Positions 47,008 to 58,382 are shown, counted from the first letter of the stretch. The stretch is DNA of 64,000 bases from Gammaproteobacteria bacterium (GCA_024640305.1 JAHEFG010000010.1:31523-95522), one strand, 5' to 3'. Notes: generated from the sequence alone by a model not told the origin. Made by a program: numbers and translations.

Positions 47008-47700
47008 ATGACAATTATTCTAGACAGGGATCAGGGGCTCCTGCTGGATGACGACGAGCAAATCGGACTCGAATGTCCATATTGCAACGTCTATGCACAC
47101 ATGAGTCCGCAGTCGGTGCCGCTGGCATCCGACTTATTGCATGACCGGCCTAAACACGTCGGCCTCGTATATCAGTGTGACTCTTGCCAGGCTCCGGTCT
47201 TCCTGCGCTTTACGGTGAAAGAATACTTCGAGAACCAGATCGAGTTGTACCGCAACTTCATCGAACTCGAGCGCCCCAAGGAACGCTTCGCTTTTTCTTA
47301 TCTGCCAAAGCGCACCGAAGTGTTTTTCCGTGAAGCCCTTTCCTGCTACTCCGGAAGTAATTTCAATGCATTTGCATCGATGTGCCGCCGTTCTGCGAAG
47401 AGCGCTTTCGAAGAACTCGGTGAAGGCGGCAAACTGCGGGCATTTGAAGAGGTGATGATTGCCCAGGATATTGCCGGCATCGATGATGAAAATTTCTCAC
47501 CGATTAAGGCAGTGCTGTTTGAGTCCGGTGATGAGGAAGAGTTGCCGATACTCAACCGCTCGCAGGCAGGCATTCTGCTCGAGGTGCTGAAGGACATGTT
47601 TTATCAGTGCTTTGTTCGCCGCGGCAAATTATCGCGTGCAATCAAGGTGCGTCGCTTCTTCGTGCAGGAAGGTGGCGGCGACGTTGCATCGTCTGCCTAG
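47008..47700 (+). CDS. Zinc-ribbon protein, DUF4145-like
   Basis: The 230-residue protein has an N-terminal zinc ribbon (C-P-Y-C near residue 24 and C-D-S-C near residue 58), followed by a helical part with [17 protein letters not shown], typical of DUF4145-like proteins. Function is unknown. It has its own 94-base upstream spacer. Its TAG stop shares CTAG 47697-47700 with the purL stop. Confidence 0.7.
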   Translation: MTIILDRDQGLLLDDDEQIGLECPYCNVYAHMSPQSVPLASDLLHDRPKHVGLVYQCDSCQAPVFLRFTVKEYFENQIELYRNFIELERPKERFAFSYLPKRTEVFFREALSCYSGSNFNAFASMCRRSAKSAFEELGEGGKLRAFEEVMIAQDIAGIDDENFSPIKAVLFESGDEEELPILNRSQAGILLEVLKDMFYQCFVRRGKLSRAIKVRRFFVQEGGGDVASSA

Positions 47701-50700
47701 CCCACTGCAACCCGCGCATTTCTGAACATACGCATCCAGGGTCCGTCATCCCCCCAGTCATCCGGATGCCAGGAATTCTGCATCGTCCGTGATACGCGTT
47801 CCGGATGCGGCATCATGATCGTCACGCGCCCGTCTTCATTGGCTAACGCGCAAATACCATCATCTGAGCCATTGGGGTTCGCCGGGTACGTGTCGGCTAC
47901 GTTGCCGTAGTTATCCACGTAACGCGCCGCAATCAAATGCGACGCCATGTAGCGATCGTTGTCTTCGATGAAGCTCGCACGACCTTCACCATGAGACGTC
48001 GCGATGGGCATGCGAGAACCTGCCATGCCGTCAAGAAAAATTGACGGACTCTCGAGGACCTCAACAAGACTCAAACGTGCCTCAAACTGTTCCGACTTGT
48101 TGCGCAGGAAGCGCGGCCAGCTATCGGCTCCGGGAATCAGTTCGCGTAAATGCGACAGCATCTGACAGCCGTTACAAACGCCAAGCGCGAAAGTATCGCT
48201 GCGCGCAAAGAACTCGGCAAACTGATCGCGCGTGCGCGAGTGATAAAGAACGGACTTGGCCCAACCGCCGCCGGCACCAAGCACATCACCAAATGAAAAT
48301 CCGCCACAGGCAACAACGCCCTGGTAATTAGCAAGGCTGTCGCGACCACTTAGCAAATCGCTCATGTGCACGTCCACGGCCGTGAAGCCGGCGCGCAGGA
48401 ACACTGCAGCCATTTCGTACTGGCTGTTGACGCCCTGCTCACGCAATACGGCAATCCTTGGCCCGGCGACGCCCCGATATGGTCGGGCAATGTCGTCTTT
48501 GACATCAAACGACAATCGCGCGTTAAGTCCTGGGTCGTTGTCGTCGGCGATGCGGTCAAATTCCTCTCTTGCCGTTGCCGGATTATCACGCAATGACTGG
48601 ATGCGATAGCTCATCTGGGACCATTCTCGCTGCAACCGTTTACGGTCGAGTTCCAGGACGACATTTTCATCGCTTCTCACGATCAGCCTCGGACTGCTTT
48701 CAACCCGGCCGATTGCAGTAGCTTTCGCACCTGTGCGGTCCAGTACCATTTGCACCTGTGCCAGCTTGTTCTTGGCGACCTGGACAACAGCTCCGGCTTC
48801 TTCGGAAAATAACTGCGCCAGCAACTGCTGTTTGGAACCGCTGAGTTTCAGCGAGACACCGAGGCGACTCGCAAACATCATTTCAGCAACGGTCGCAACC
48901 AATCCGCCATCGCTGCGATCGTGGTATGCCAGCAGCATGCCGCGCTCGTTGAGCTCCTGGATGGCCGCGAAAAAACTTTTCAGGTCGCTTGCGCTATCGA
49001 TGTCCGGTGTTTCACCGCCAGCTCGCTTAAAAGCCTGCGCAAGGCAGGAACCGCCCATTCTGTTCTGACCATTGCCGAGATCGAATAACAACAGGTAACT
49101 TGAGTCCTCAACTGATTGCAGCTGCGGCGTAATGTGCTTCGTCACGTCCGTGACCGGAGCAAACGCTGTGACAATGAGAGAGACCGGCGCAACGACCTGG
49201 TACTCCGCGTCATCCTCCTGCCAGCGGGTACGCATCGACAGTGAGTCCTTACCGACAGGAATCGCAACGCCGAGCTCGCGGCATAACTCATCGCCAACCG
49301 CTTTAACGGTGTCGAACAGGTTCGCTTCCTCGCCGGGATGACCTGCTGCGGCCATCCAGTTTGCGGACAGGCGTATTTTCTCAATATTCTCGATAGGCGC
49401 GGCCGCGATATTCGTAATCGACTCGGCCACAGCCATGCGGCCGGACGCAGGCGCATTCAGCGCAGCAAGCGGCGTACGCTCACCCATCGACATCGCCTCA
49501 CCGGTTTCTCCACGATAGCTGGATGCCGTAATCGCGACATCGCTGACCGGCACCTGCCACGGCCCGACAAGCTGATCGCGGACACTAAGCCCGCCGACGG
49601 TGCGATCGCCGATGTGAATCAGGAAGGACTTATCGGCTACCGCGGGGAACCGCAATACTCGCAGCACCGCCTCTTGCAGCTCGATGCCCGACAGGTCCAG
49701 CGCGGTTTCCGGCAATGACTGATGCGCCACATCTCGCGTCATTTTCGGTGGATTGCCCAGCAACATGTCCATCGGCATGTCGACCGCGCGATTGTCGAAT
49801 TCGCGATCGTTGACGACAAGCTGGCCATCGTCGGTCAGCGTGCCAATGACCGACACCGGACAACGCTCGCGCTCGCAAAGTGCTTTGAATTCCTCGATAC
49901 GATCATCGCCAACGATAAGAACGTAGCGCTCCTGCGCTTCGTTGCACCAAATACCCATCGGCGACATTCCGCGCTCGGCGTTTGCGATTTCGCGCAGCTC
50001 TATTTGAGCCCCGTGTTTGCTGTGATCAACGGCTTCAGGTACGGCGTTCGACAAGCCACCTGCACCAACGTCATGGATCAGCAGGATCGGGTTGTCACTG
50101 CCCATCTGCCAACAACGGTCGATGACTTCCTGCGCCCGCCGTTCCATCTCCGGGTTGCCGCGCTGCACCGAGGCAAAGTCGAGATCCTCGCTACTCGTAC
50201 CACTGGCAAGACTTGAAGCCGCACCACCACCGAGACCGATCAACATCGCAGGGCCACCAATAAAGACAACCCTGGCACCGACGGGCACATCAATTTTCGT
50301 AGCATGCTCGGCGCGGACATTACCTACACCACCCGCGATCATTATCGGCTTGTGATATCCGCGAATCTCGTTGTCGGGCAAGCCAGGCAGCGCCGCTTCA
50401 TAGGTGCGGAAGTAGCCGAGCAGATTCGGTCGCCCAAACTCATTGTTGAATGCCGCCCCGCCGATCGGCCCCTCGATCATGATCTCCAGCGGCGTAGCCA
50501 TTCGATCCGGATGTGGAAAATCGATTTCCCAAGGCTGCTCGAAATCCGGTATACGCAGGTGCGATACGGTAAACCCGGTCAGACCTGCCTTCGGCTTTGC
50601 CCCGAGACCGGTAGCACCTTCGTCGCGAATTTCGCCGCCAGACCCGGTGGCCGCGCCCGGAAACGGCGATATCGCCGTCGGGTGATTGTGCGTCTCGACC

Positions 50701-51620
50701 TTCATGAGAATATGGATGGCTTCGTCGCTGTAGCCGTATTCGCGACTGCCGGCCGACGCTGTCAGACGCATGCCCTGCCACCCCTCGATGACCGCGGCAT
50801 TATCGGAATACGCGGAGATGACTCCGTCCGGCGTCTTCTCTGTCGTTGAACGGATCATGCCAAACAGCTGCTCGTCGCGAGGCTGCCCATCGATGACCCA
50901 GCTGGCGTTGAAAATCTTGTGCCGACAATGCTCTGAATTCGCCTGCGCAAACATCATAAGCTCGGCGTCGGTCGGGTCGCGATCCAGCCCTGTATAGCTC
51001 TCGAGCAGGTAGTCGATCTCCTGCTCCGAGAGGGCCAGCCCGAGATCCGTGTTCGCCTGCACAAGGGCATCGCGACCACCCTTTGCCAGGTCGACGGTCA
51101 TCAATGCTGCCGGCTTATGCACTTCGAACAGGGCAATCGCCTCGTCGCCACTTTCGACCAGTGCTTCTGTCATCCGATCGCATAACAGCGAACCCAGTGC
51201 ACGAACCTCGTCGTCGCTGACCTTACTCTTAAACTGGATGCCATAGCAGATGCCACGCTCGATGCGCTCGACCACGTCAAGATCGCAGGCCAGTGCTATG
51301 TCCGTTGCTTTACTCGACCATGGCGAGATCGTGCCAGGACGCGGCACCACGTAAATTGTCCTGGCGGCCTTGGCAAGCTTGCCCGGCTTGTCACCAGACA
51401 GCAGTAATGCGTCCAGATGTCGCTTTTGCTGCGCGCTTAAGGTCGCGGTAACGGCAATAAAATAGGTAAAGCGCGCAGAGACTGACTTGACTCGATCGTC
51501 CTGCGCTTGCAGCGAGCGAAGTAGTTTTTCCAGGCGGAAATCTGACAGCGCAGGCTGCCCGGGCAATTCCAGCATGTCGATGCGATGTTGAGAGTCCAGA
51601 TCAGTGGCTGGTGTCGACAA
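47697..51620 (-). CDS. purL: Phosphoribosylformylglycinamidine synthase PurL (large single-chain type)
   Basis: PurL makes FGAM from FGAR, glutamine and ATP. The 1307-residue chain (E. coli 1295) joins the N-terminal linker, two AIRS-like halves (A-N-S-E-H-C-R-H-K near 230 and V-G-A-G-G-L-S-N) and a C-terminal glutamine amidotransferase domain with nucleophile Cys in G-V-C-N-G-C-Q-M-L and a late His in M-P-H-P-E-R. The gene follows the DUF1820 gene by 75 bases. The fused form is typical of Gammaproteobacteria. Confidence 0.97.
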   Translation of the reverse strand: MSTPATDLDSQHRIDMLELPGQPALSDFRLEKLLRSLQAQDDRVKSVSARFTYFIAVTATLSAQQKRHLDALLLSGDKPGKLAKAARTIYVVPRPGTISPWSSKATDIALACDLDVVERIERGICYGIQFKSKVSDDEVRALGSLLCDRMTEALVESGDEAIALFEVHKPAALMTVDLAKGGRDALVQANTDLGLALSEQEIDYLLESYTGLDRDPTDAELMMFAQANSEHCRHKIFNASWVIDGQPRDEQLFGMIRSTTEKTPDGVISAYSDNAAVIEGWQGMRLTASAGSREYGYSDEAIHILMKVETHNHPTAISPFPGAATGSGGEIRDEGATGLGAKPKAGLTGFTVSHLRIPDFEQPWEIDFPHPDRMATPLEIMIEGPIGGAAFNNEFGRPNLLGYFRTYEAALPGLPDNEIRGYHKPIMIAGGVGNVRAEHATKIDVPVGARVVFIGGPAMLIGLGGGAASSLASGTSSEDLDFASVQRGNPEMERRAQEVIDRCWQMGSDNPILLIHDVGAGGLSNAVPEAVDHSKHGAQIELREIANAERGMSPMGIWCNEAQERYVLIVGDDRIEEFKALCERERCPVSVIGTLTDDGQLVVNDREFDNRAVDMPMDMLLGNPPKMTRDVAHQSLPETALDLSGIELQEAVLRVLRFPAVADKSFLIHIGDRTVGGLSVRDQLVGPWQVPVSDVAITASSYRGETGEAMSMGERTPLAALNAPASGRMAVAESITNIAAAPIENIEKIRLSANWMAAAGHPGEEANLFDTVKAVGDELCRELGVAIPVGKDSLSMRTRWQEDDAEYQVVAPVSLIVTAFAPVTDVTKHITPQLQSVEDSSYLLLFDLGNGQNRMGGSCLAQAFKRAGGETPDIDSASDLKSFFAAIQELNERGMLLAYHDRSDGGLVATVAEMMFASRLGVSLKLSGSKQQLLAQLFSEEAGAVVQVAKNKLAQVQMVLDRTGAKATAIGRVESSPRLIVRSDENVVLELDRKRLQREWSQMSYRIQSLRDNPATAREEFDRIADDNDPGLNARLSFDVKDDIARPYRGVAGPRIAVLREQGVNSQYEMAAVFLRAGFTAVDVHMSDLLSGRDSLANYQGVVACGGFSFGDVLGAGGGWAKSVLYHSRTRDQFAEFFARSDTFALGVCNGCQMLSHLRELIPGADSWPRFLRNKSEQFEARLSLVEVLESPSIFLDGMAGSRMPIATSHGEGRASFIEDNDRYMASHLIAARYVDNYGNVADTYPANPNGSDDGICALANEDGRVTIMMPHPERVSRTMQNSWHPDDWGDDGPWMRMFRNARVAVG

Positions 51621-51695
51621 GCTGCGGCGGCCTTTTCGAAAATTTATCTAGAGCTGAGAGGCGATAATACCGAACTACCCCTGCGCTGCAAGGCG

Positions 51696-52028
51696 CTAGT
51701 TTTTTCCGTCACCTGGTGTGTAAATCGGCATCGGGAATTGCGCCACGTTGCCGCCTTTGAGCTTCGATATTTTGCTCGGCCCTTGCTTCTCGACTTCATC
51801 GATCCGAATAATCGAATGCATGGGCAGGTAGGTGCGCTTGACGTGCTCGAACTCCGACTTGATCTTTTCCTCGGACGGATCCACGACGACCGTACTGCGC
51901 TCACCAAAAACGAGCTGCTCGACTTCGACAAACCCAAATAGTGTCCCATGACTCACTTCACGGGCGTAGATCTCGTAGACCTGTCCCTGGGCCATGAATG
52001 CGACTCGATAGAGCTTTTCTTTACTCAT
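51696..52028 (-). CDS. DUF1820 family protein
   Basis: The 110-residue protein starts at M-S-K-E-K-L-Y-R-V-A-F (52028) and matches the small conserved DUF1820 family (Y-E-I-Y-A-R-E-V-S-H-G-x-L-F-G-F-V-E-V-E, then P-S-E-E-K-L/I-K-x-E-F). Function is unknown; the family is usually found in Gammaproteobacteria. It probably shares a transcript with purL. The extension upstream to 52085 would enter the promoter region and adds no conserved residues. Confidence 0.87.
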   Translation of the reverse strand: MSKEKLYRVAFMAQGQVYEIYAREVSHGTLFGFVEVEQLVFGERSTVVVDPSEEKIKSEFEHVKRTYLPMHSIIRIDEVEKQGPSKISKLKGGNVAQFPMPIYTPGDGKN

Positions 52029-52087
52029 GTTTCTCAACAACGTTCGAGGGGCGCGTAGTTTACCCAAAACCGGCCCACTTGGCATTT

Positions 52088-52155
52088 TTCACATATGGTC
52101 GTAGAAGGTCATATTTCACATGATGGTTCCTGCGGACGATTCTGATTTATGTGAA
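52088..52155. repeat. Three copies of TTCACAT in the divergent DUF1820 / FHA spacer
   Basis: TTCACAT occurs at 52088-52094 and 52115-52121, and inverted (ATGTGAA) at 52149-52155, within the 173-base spacer between the divergent genes. Copies 1 and 2 are 27 bases apart, with further similarity (T-T-T-C-A-C-A-T then A-T-G-G nearby). They look like regulator half-sites, but the spacing is not that of a standard CRP box. Confidence 0.45.
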
Positions 52156-52201
52156 CTAGGTAGCAGCGTAGACCCTTGATTCTTTGCACTATTCACCTGT
52201 C

Positions 52202-53557
52202 ATGACACTCCGACTTGAAATAATCTCTGAGCACCGCGAAATCGTCGGCGACGATGCCATTCGTGAATTCGGCGAGGACGGCGGCACTATTGGGCGATCG
52301 TTGCAGAACGACTGGATCCTGCCGGACCCGGATCGCTATATATCCGGGCGCCACGCGACCATCGATTACAAGGGCGGTATTTACTATCTCGTCGACACCA
52401 GCACCAATGGCGTCTACATGAACGGTGATTGCGAACCAATAGGCAATGGCAATCCGCGCCGCCTGTTCAACGGCGATACGCTGCGGTTCGGCGATTTTGA
52501 AATGGTGGTTGCAATCGACTCCGGCGAGAGTCTTGCGATGCCAGCGCCGCCACCACCCTCGGTCGTACCCGACAACGTTGAGCTGCTGATCCCGGAAGAG
52601 TCGCTGGGAACCGGCGTGCAACTTCTGGATGAAGACGAAATCACCGGTGACGACGATTTTCAGTCAGCACTGTTTGGCGACTCCGAAATCGAAGTCGAAA
52701 TAGAATCCATGGATGACATTTTCGACCAGAAAGAACAACCAGTTGCACCGCCACCACATCCAAAGCATGAAGCGTTGCCACTGGCAGAAGCGGACCTCGT
52801 AGCAACCGACCTGCTCGACTCATTCCTCGACGGTCTGGGTATCAGCCGCTCGGAAATGCATCCATCTGTGGACCTCGCGGAGATCATGCAAAATGCCGGC
52901 GAAGTCCTGCGCGAGTTTGTCGAAGGCACAGCGGAATTGCTGACCAGCCGTGCGAATCTCAAGAACGCGTTTCGCCTTGACCAGACCACGGTACTGCCGC
53001 GGCACAACAACCCGATAAAACTGTCGGCGAATACCAAGGACTCAATCAAACAACTGCTCGTGGGCAAAGCCGGCGAGTATCTCGGCCCGCGAGACGCCGT
53101 ACGTGAAGTATGCCGCGACCTGCTGTTCCACCAGGAAGCATTCCTCGATGCAATGAACAGCTCATTTGTTGAGTTTGCAGAGCGCCTTGATCCCGATGAG
53201 CTGCAACTGGGGTTCGATCGCACCCTGGACAGCAATTTTTTTGCGAAATTCAGGAACAAGACAAAGTACTGGGAGCTTTACGGCGATCTCTACCCGACTC
53301 TCACAGAAAAAGGCGGGGGTCGTTTCCCACAGATGTTTTCCGAGGATTTCGTCCGCGCGTACGAACGCCAGATTGCTGAGTACAAGCGTCTGGGAACTAA
53401 TGACAACCATCTCAAGGAGACGGTTGTACTCAACGAATCTGACCTGACAACCGATTCTGCAGGCTACCCGGATCCTGAACCACAGATGGAACCGGAACCA
53501 CAGCTGGAACAAGTCGCCACGAACGACGACGACGCGGTTGATCAGGCCAAGGCCTGA
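52202..53557 (+). CDS. FHA-domain protein, TagH-type (type VI-associated)
   Basis: From M-T-L-R-L-E-I (52202) the protein has 451 residues. Residues about 10-105 form an FHA domain with intact phospho-Thr-binding residues (G-R-S-L-Q-N-D-W, S-G-R-H-A and T-N-G-V-Y). After an acidic linker, residues about 205-400 match the C-terminal domain of type VI secretion TagH/Fha proteins (R-E-F-V-E-G-T-A-E-L-L-T-S-R then Y-W-E-L-Y-G-D-L-Y). No type VI structural gene is nearby. It may read phosphorylation by the Ser/Thr kinases of this genome. The gene is divergent from DUF1820. Confidence 0.87.
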   Translation: MTLRLEIISEHREIVGDDAIREFGEDGGTIGRSLQNDWILPDPDRYISGRHATIDYKGGIYYLVDTSTNGVYMNGDCEPIGNGNPRRLFNGDTLRFGDFEMVVAIDSGESLAMPAPPPPSVVPDNVELLIPEESLGTGVQLLDEDEITGDDDFQSALFGDSEIEVEIESMDDIFDQKEQPVAPPPHPKHEALPLAEADLVATDLLDSFLDGLGISRSEMHPSVDLAEIMQNAGEVLREFVEGTAELLTSRANLKNAFRLDQTTVLPRHNNPIKLSANTKDSIKQLLVGKAGEYLGPRDAVREVCRDLLFHQEAFLDAMNSSFVEFAERLDPDELQLGFDRTLDSNFFAKFRNKTKYWELYGDLYPTLTEKGGGRFPQMFSEDFVRAYERQIAEYKRLGTNDNHLKETVVLNESDLTTDSAGYPDPEPQMEPEPQLEQVATNDDDAVDQAKA

Positions 53558-53561
53558 ACAA

Positions 53562-55505
53562 TCAACTTCGGTTCTGCCGATTCTCGATCAGATCATCAAC
53601 AACGGCCGGCTCCGCCAGCGTAGACGTGTCGCCCAATTCACCAAAATCATCAGCTGCGACCTTGCGTAGGATGCGCCGCATAATTTTGCCGGAGCGTGTT
53701 TTTGGCAGACCAGGCGCCCACTGAATCAGGTCCGGCTTGGCTATCGGACCAATTTCCTTGCGCACCCAAGTCTGCAACTCAGCTTTGAGTTCATCGCTAG
53801 CCTCGATACCGCCCATTAACGTGACGTAGGCATAAATACCCTGCCCTTTAATGTCATGCGGGTAACCAACAACGGCTGCTTCAGCAACACTCGGGTGTGC
53901 AACCAGTGCGCTTTCGACCTCCGCCGTTCCCATGCGGTGACCGGACACATTCAGGACGTCGTCAACACGACCTGTTATCCAGTAATAACCGTCTTCGTCA
54001 CGTCGTACGCCATCACCCGTGAAATACGCGCCCTCGAACGTCGAAAAATACGTATCAATAAACCGCTGGTGGTCGCCATAGACCGTGCGCATCTGCCCCG
54101 GCCAGCTATCGGTGATAATGAGGTTTCCTTCCGTCGCTCCGTCAAGGACGTTGCCTTCGCCGTCGACGATGGCCGGCTGAATCCCGAACAGCGGTTTGCT
54201 CGCAGATCCCGGCTTCAGGTCCGTTGCGCCGGGCAATGGCGAAATAAGGATGCCGCCGGTTTCAGTCTGCCACCAGGTATCGACGATCGGGCAACGACCT
54301 TCACCGACCACGTTGTAGTACCACTGCCACGCTTCGGGGTTAATCGGCTCGCCAACTGAGCCGAGCAGGCGCAGACTCTTTCTCGACGTTGCCTTGACCG
54401 GCGCATCGCCATCGCGCATCAAGGCACGGATTGCCGTCGGCGCCGTGTAGCAGATGTTGACGCTGTGCTTGTCGCAAACTTCCCAGAATCGCGACGACGT
54501 CGGGTAATTTGGTACACCCTCAAACATTAATGTAATTGCACCGTTCGCAAGCGGGCCGTAGACAATGTAGCTGTGGCCCGTAACCCAACCGACGTCGGCG
54601 GTACACCAATATACGTCGCCCGGGTGATAATCGAACACATACTCGTGAGTCATCGCCGCGTAGACCAGGTAACCGGCCGTCGTGTGCAACACGCCTTTTG
54701 GCTGCCCGGTCGAACCAGATGTGTAAAGAATGAAGAGCGGATCTTCGGCGCCCATTTCTTCGCACGGGCAGTCAGCATCGACCCCGTCCTGAATCTCGTG
54801 CAACCAGGCATCGCGACCCTCGACCCAGTCGATATCGCCACCCGTGTTGCGAACCACCAGGACCTTTTCGAGGGTCGTGACTTCCGAGTTCGCGGCCGCC
54901 GCATCGACGTTTGCCTTTAGTGGTACAACCTTGCCGCCACGCAAACCCTGGTCAGCAGTAACGAGGATATTGGATTCACAATCAATGATTCGGCCAGCCA
55001 GCGCATCTGGCGAAAAGCCGCCAAACACAACCGAGTGCACCGCGCCGATCCTGGCACACGCGAGCATTGCGACAGCAGCTTCCGGGATCATCGGCATGTA
55101 AAGCGTGACGCGGTCGCCGCGCTTGGCACCCAGTGCTTTTAGTGAATTGGCAAATTTGCAGACGCGCTCATGCAATTGGCGATAGGTAATTGTTAGGTCA
55201 CGATTCGGGTCGTCGCCCTCCCAGATAATTGCGGTGTCGTCACCTTTGCTTTCCAAATGTCGGTCTATGCAGTTGTAGCAAACATTCAAGGTGCCATCTT
55301 CATACCATTTGATATGCAGGTCGTCTTTCTCGAAAGACACATCTTTGACCTTAGTGAAGGGCTTCATCCAGTCGATACGACTCGCCTGTTCGGACCAGAA
55401 TGCCTCGTTGTCATTGACCGAATGCGCATACAGTTTGGCGTAACCCTCCGCATCGATTAACGCACGCTCTTTGGTCTCCGCACTAACGGGATAAATTTCA
55501 CTCAT
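53562..55505 (-). CDS. acs: Acetyl-CoA synthetase Acs (AMP-forming)
   Basis: Acs activates acetate to acetyl-CoA through acetyl-AMP. The 647-residue protein has the AMP-binding motif [11 protein letters not shown] (near 265), the W-W-Q-T-E-T-G-G acetyl pocket near 414 and the regulatory Lys in P-K-T-R-S-G-K-I-M near 607. That Lys is the site inactivated by Pat acetylation in enterics. A Pat-like gene and two deacetylase-family genes are in the same window. It follows a CitE-like gene by 13 bases. Confidence 0.97.
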   Translation of the reverse strand: MSEIYPVSAETKERALIDAEGYAKLYAHSVNDNEAFWSEQASRIDWMKPFTKVKDVSFEKDDLHIKWYEDGTLNVCYNCIDRHLESKGDDTAIIWEGDDPNRDLTITYRQLHERVCKFANSLKALGAKRGDRVTLYMPMIPEAAVAMLACARIGAVHSVVFGGFSPDALAGRIIDCESNILVTADQGLRGGKVVPLKANVDAAAANSEVTTLEKVLVVRNTGGDIDWVEGRDAWLHEIQDGVDADCPCEEMGAEDPLFILYTSGSTGQPKGVLHTTAGYLVYAAMTHEYVFDYHPGDVYWCTADVGWVTGHSYIVYGPLANGAITLMFEGVPNYPTSSRFWEVCDKHSVNICYTAPTAIRALMRDGDAPVKATSRKSLRLLGSVGEPINPEAWQWYYNVVGEGRCPIVDTWWQTETGGILISPLPGATDLKPGSASKPLFGIQPAIVDGEGNVLDGATEGNLIITDSWPGQMRTVYGDHQRFIDTYFSTFEGAYFTGDGVRRDEDGYYWITGRVDDVLNVSGHRMGTAEVESALVAHPSVAEAAVVGYPHDIKGQGIYAYVTLMGGIEASDELKAELQTWVRKEIGPIAKPDLIQWAPGLPKTRSGKIMRRILRKVAADDFGELGDTSTLAEPAVVDDLIENRQNRS

Positions 55506-55518
55506 GATTCAAACCCTT

Positions 55519-56385
55519 TTATTTATCGGCCAGTCGCCTGGCGAGTTCAACAATTCGTTTCGCCTGCACCAGGTGCGGCCGGTCGATCATCCTACTGTCC
55601 AAACCTATCGTTCCGGCACCCGGTGTTTCTGCAAATGCATCAACGATACGCGTGGCCCATTCGAGTTCGGCTTGCGTGGGGACAAATGCCTGGTTAATGA
55701 CTTCGACCTGCCCCGGATGGATCGCTAACATGCCTGAAAAACCATCACGTCGTGCGTTGCCAGCGTATCTTGCCAACCCTTCGTTATCGCGGAAATCCGT
55801 ATACACCGTATCAATCGCAGCAACTTCAGCTGCGGCGGCCGCGAACAAGCATAAAGACCTCGCGAGTTCATACGGCGGTAACCAGCTGCCATCGGCTGCC
55901 CGATTAGACGTCGCGCCAACCGCCGCACTCAAGTCTTCCGCGCCCCACGCAAGACCTGCAAGCCTCGGTGTTGCCGCGACATAACCGTGCAGAGAGAACA
56001 AAGCCCCTGGCTGCTCGGTGCAGATCGCTATAATGCCGGTCTGCCCGGCAACCAGTTCGTTAGCAGCTTCTAATTCGTCGAGTCGAGTCGCAAGCAATAC
56101 TGCGTCGTCAGCATTACGCGGCTTCGGCAGGAAAATGCCAGCCGGTGCCGAGGGCATGACGGCTTCGAGATCAGCGCTGGCGTCTTCTGTATCAATCGGG
56201 TTTATGCGCACCCACACATTCTGCTTACCGGCCAGATACTCGCGAGCAATATCGCGCGCCGCCGGCCGAGCTGCAGCCGCCACGGAATCTTCGAGGTCCA
56301 GAATTATTGCGTCGGCGCCCGTATCGATCGCCTTCGCCATCTTGCGCTCGCTGTCCGCGGGCACAAAAAGGTAGCTGCGATTCAT
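55519..56385 (-). CDS. CitE-like HpcH/HpaI acyl-CoA lyase
   Basis: The 288-residue TIM-barrel protein (start [11 protein letters not shown]) has the CitE-type CoA-ester lyase motifs: D-A-I-I-L-D-L-E-D-S-V near 36, V-R-I-N near 69 and A-W-G-A-E-D-L near 155 (Mg ligands Glu and Asp). Members cleave malyl-CoA or citramalyl-CoA or act as thioesterases. The translationally coupled MaoC-type hydratase upstream suggests the hydratase-lyase pair seen in itaconate or mesaconyl-CoA degradation, but the substrate is not determined. Confidence 0.87.
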   Translation of the reverse strand: MNRSYLFVPADSERKMAKAIDTGADAIILDLEDSVAAAARPAARDIAREYLAGKQNVWVRINPIDTEDASADLEAVMPSAPAGIFLPKPRNADDAVLLATRLDELEAANELVAGQTGIIAICTEQPGALFSLHGYVAATPRLAGLAWGAEDLSAAVGATSNRAADGSWLPPYELARSLCLFAAAAAEVAAIDTVYTDFRDNEGLARYAGNARRDGFSGMLAIHPGQVEVINQAFVPTQAELEWATRIVDAFAETPGAGTIGLDSRMIDRPHLVQAKRIVELARRLADK

Positions 56386-56834
56386 TAAGGCTTCCTGAGC
56401 ATCAGCGCCGAACGTTTGCACTCACCAACAAGCTCATCGCGCTGATTGTAGGCCCGGTGGGCGAGAACGACGATGCCGTTCTCGGGTCGCGATCTGCTAT
56501 CGCGAACCGAAAGCACTTCTGTCTCTACACGGATGGTGTCACCGTGGAACAGCGGCCTGGGAAAACGTACTTCGTCCCAGCCGAGGTTGGCCACAGTTGT
56601 ACCATGTGTCGTGTCGTTAACCGAGATACCCACCATGAATCCCAACGTCAGGCAGCTGTTAACCAGCGGCTTTCCGAACTCGGTGTTTTTCATGTATTCG
56701 GCATCGAGGTGTAAGGCGGCTGGATTATGCGTCATGGTCGTAAAAAAAACGTTGTCCGCTTCGGTAATGGTGCGCCGGATAGGGTGTTTATAGATCTGGC
56801 CGACTGAAAATTCTTCGAAATAGAGCCCTGACAT
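56385..56834 (-). CDS. MaoC-like (R)-specific enoyl-CoA hydratase family protein
   Basis: From M-S-G-L-Y-F-E-E-F (56834) the protein has 149 residues and one hot-dog fold. The hydratase motif includes [15 protein letters not shown] (Asp and His) near residue 26 and a later [12 protein letters not shown]. It shares one base with the next start (TAATG), so it is coupled to the CitE-like lyase, and acs follows. Candidate reactions are hydration of itaconyl-CoA, mesaconyl-CoA or a similar dicarboxylyl-CoA. The divergent aldo/keto reductase shares its 66-base promoter spacer. Confidence 0.87.
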   Translation of the reverse strand: MSGLYFEEFSVGQIYKHPIRRTITEADNVFFTTMTHNPAALHLDAEYMKNTEFGKPLVNSCLTLGFMVGISVNDTTHGTTVANLGWDEVRFPRPLFHGDTIRVETEVLSVRDSRSRPENGIVVLAHRAYNQRDELVGECKRSALMLRKP

Positions 56835-56900
56835 CGCGATTCCACTTTTTGATTTGATGCCCGAATGATACGGTATTATCCGAGTCAATGGAGGATAGCC

Positions 56901-57818
56901 ATGAGCGTTACAAGGCGTGAATTTAACAAGACAGCCCTGCTGACCGGAGGCGCAATTGCGCTTGGCGGCGGCAGTTCCCTTGCCGGCACGGAAGACGTGC
57001 TTCGCAGGGCAATTCCCTCTTCCGGTGAAGAAATCCCGATCGTCGGTCTCGGTACAAATCGTTATGGCGTCGACACATCTGACGCGGCTCGAGCACCGCT
57101 TCGTGCCGCACTCAATCGATTCCGGGAACTGGGCGGAACGGTGATCGATACAGCTCCTTCGTATCGCACCTCAGAATCTGTGCTCGGTGATCTCATCGCC
57201 GACCTCGGCATTCGAGACGACCTGTTTGTCGCGACAAAGTCCGATCAGTCGGGCGGCGATGCCGTCGCGGGCCAGATGCAAGAGTCGCTTGGCAAGCTAA
57301 AAACGAAAAGTTTTGACCTGATGCAGGTACACAACCTGCGCGGTTGGCAGGACGCATTTCCAGTGATGCGCAAGTGGAAGGCCGAAGGGCGCATTCGCTA
57401 CATTGGTATCACGACATCAAATGCACAGCAGTACGCGGACCTCGAGAAAATCATGCAGCATGAGGATCTTGATTTCGTGCAACTCAACTATTCGCTCGAG
57501 CAACGCGAAGCCGCTGAGCGCCTGTTGCCGCTCGCTGCTGATCGCGGCATGGCAGTCATGGTTAACCGCGCGTTTGGCGGCGGCCGTATCTTCGATGCGG
57601 TGGGAGACAGCCCGGTACCTGACTGGGCCGGAGAATTTGATTGCTCGAGTTGGGCACAGTTCCTGCTCAAGTATGCGTTGTCACACCCGGCAACGACCGT
57701 CGCAATTCCTGGCATGACCAAGACGAAACATGTTGAGGACAATATGATGGCCGCGCGTGGCCGTTTACCCGATGCAGAAGAACGCAGGCAGATGGAGGCC
57801 TTTTACGACGCCTTGTGA
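56901..57818 (+). CDS. Tat-exported aldo/keto reductase
   Basis: The start at 56901 has GGAGG 6-7 bases upstream. The N-terminus reads S-V-T-R-R-E-F-N-K followed by a hydrophobic stretch, a twin-arginine signal. The remaining sequence is an aldo/keto reductase barrel: [18 protein letters not shown] (Asp and Tyr), A-T-K-S-D (Lys) and V-H-N (His). Export of a folded NADPH enzyme to the periplasm is unusual, though known for some oxidoreductases. The 305-residue length is normal. The end overlaps the convergent ppa gene by 16 bases. Confidence 0.9.
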   Translation: MSVTRREFNKTALLTGGAIALGGGSSLAGTEDVLRRAIPSSGEEIPIVGLGTNRYGVDTSDAARAPLRAALNRFRELGGTVIDTAPSYRTSESVLGDLIADLGIRDDLFVATKSDQSGGDAVAGQMQESLGKLKTKSFDLMQVHNLRGWQDAFPVMRKWKAEGRIRYIGITTSNAQQYADLEKIMQHEDLDFVQLNYSLEQREAAERLLPLAADRGMAVMVNRAFGGGRIFDAVGDSPVPDWAGEFDCSSWAQFLLKYALSHPATTVAIPGMTKTKHVEDNMMAARGRLPDAEERRQMEAFYDAL

Positions 57819-58342
57819 CTTTTTTCTCGCTCGATCGCTTCAACGATGAGGCGCCTGGCTTCTTCGGCATCCAACCAGTCACCAATTTTTACCCACTTGC
57901 CGGGCTCGAGGTCTTTGTAGTGTTCGAAGAAATGCTCGATCTGCTGCAATGTGATTTCCGGCAAGTCTGAAGCGTTAACGATGTCATCATAACGTTTGGT
58001 CAGCGCGTGCGAGGGCACGGCAATTATCTTCTCGTCCTGCCCGGCATTGTCTTCCATGATTAATACGCCAATAGGCCGCACACTGATGACGCAGCCTGGA
58101 ACGAGTTGCCTGGTATTACAGACCAGCACATCGATGGGATCGCCATCGTCCGACAGCGTGTGTGGCACAAAACCGTAATTGCCCGGATACGACATTGGTG
58201 TGTAAAGAAAACGGTCAACGACCAGTGTCCCCGCCTCTTTGTCGAGTTCATACTTGATGGGATGACCGCCTACCGGCACCTCGACAATGACGTTTACATC
58301 ATGGGGTGGGTTGCTGCCAATAGCAATCGCGTCGATGCGCAT
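57803..58342 (-). CDS. ppa: Inorganic pyrophosphatase (family I)
   Basis: Ppa hydrolyses pyrophosphate, pulling biosynthetic reactions forward. The 179-residue protein has the family signature D-G-D-P-I-D-V-L-V near residue 65, the N-terminal [12 protein letters not shown] and K-R-Y-D-D-I near residue 115. Length fits (E. coli 176). It converges on the aldo/keto reductase gene with overlapping 3' ends. Confidence 0.96.
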   Translation of the reverse strand: MRIDAIAIGSNPPHDVNVIVEVPVGGHPIKYELDKEAGTLVVDRFLYTPMSYPGNYGFVPHTLSDDGDPIDVLVCNTRQLVPGCVISVRPIGVLIMEDNAGQDEKIIAVPSHALTKRYDDIVNASDLPEITLQQIEHFFEHYKDLEPGKWVKIGDWLDAEEARRLIVEAIEREKSHKAS

Positions 58343-58382
58343 GGGTAAATCCTGAATTGATTTCGGCTATTCGCCGCAACTT

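Noticed and set aside
52202..53557. Part of a type VI secretion cluster
   Set aside because: No Tss genes on either side within the window; only the FHA protein is of this type.
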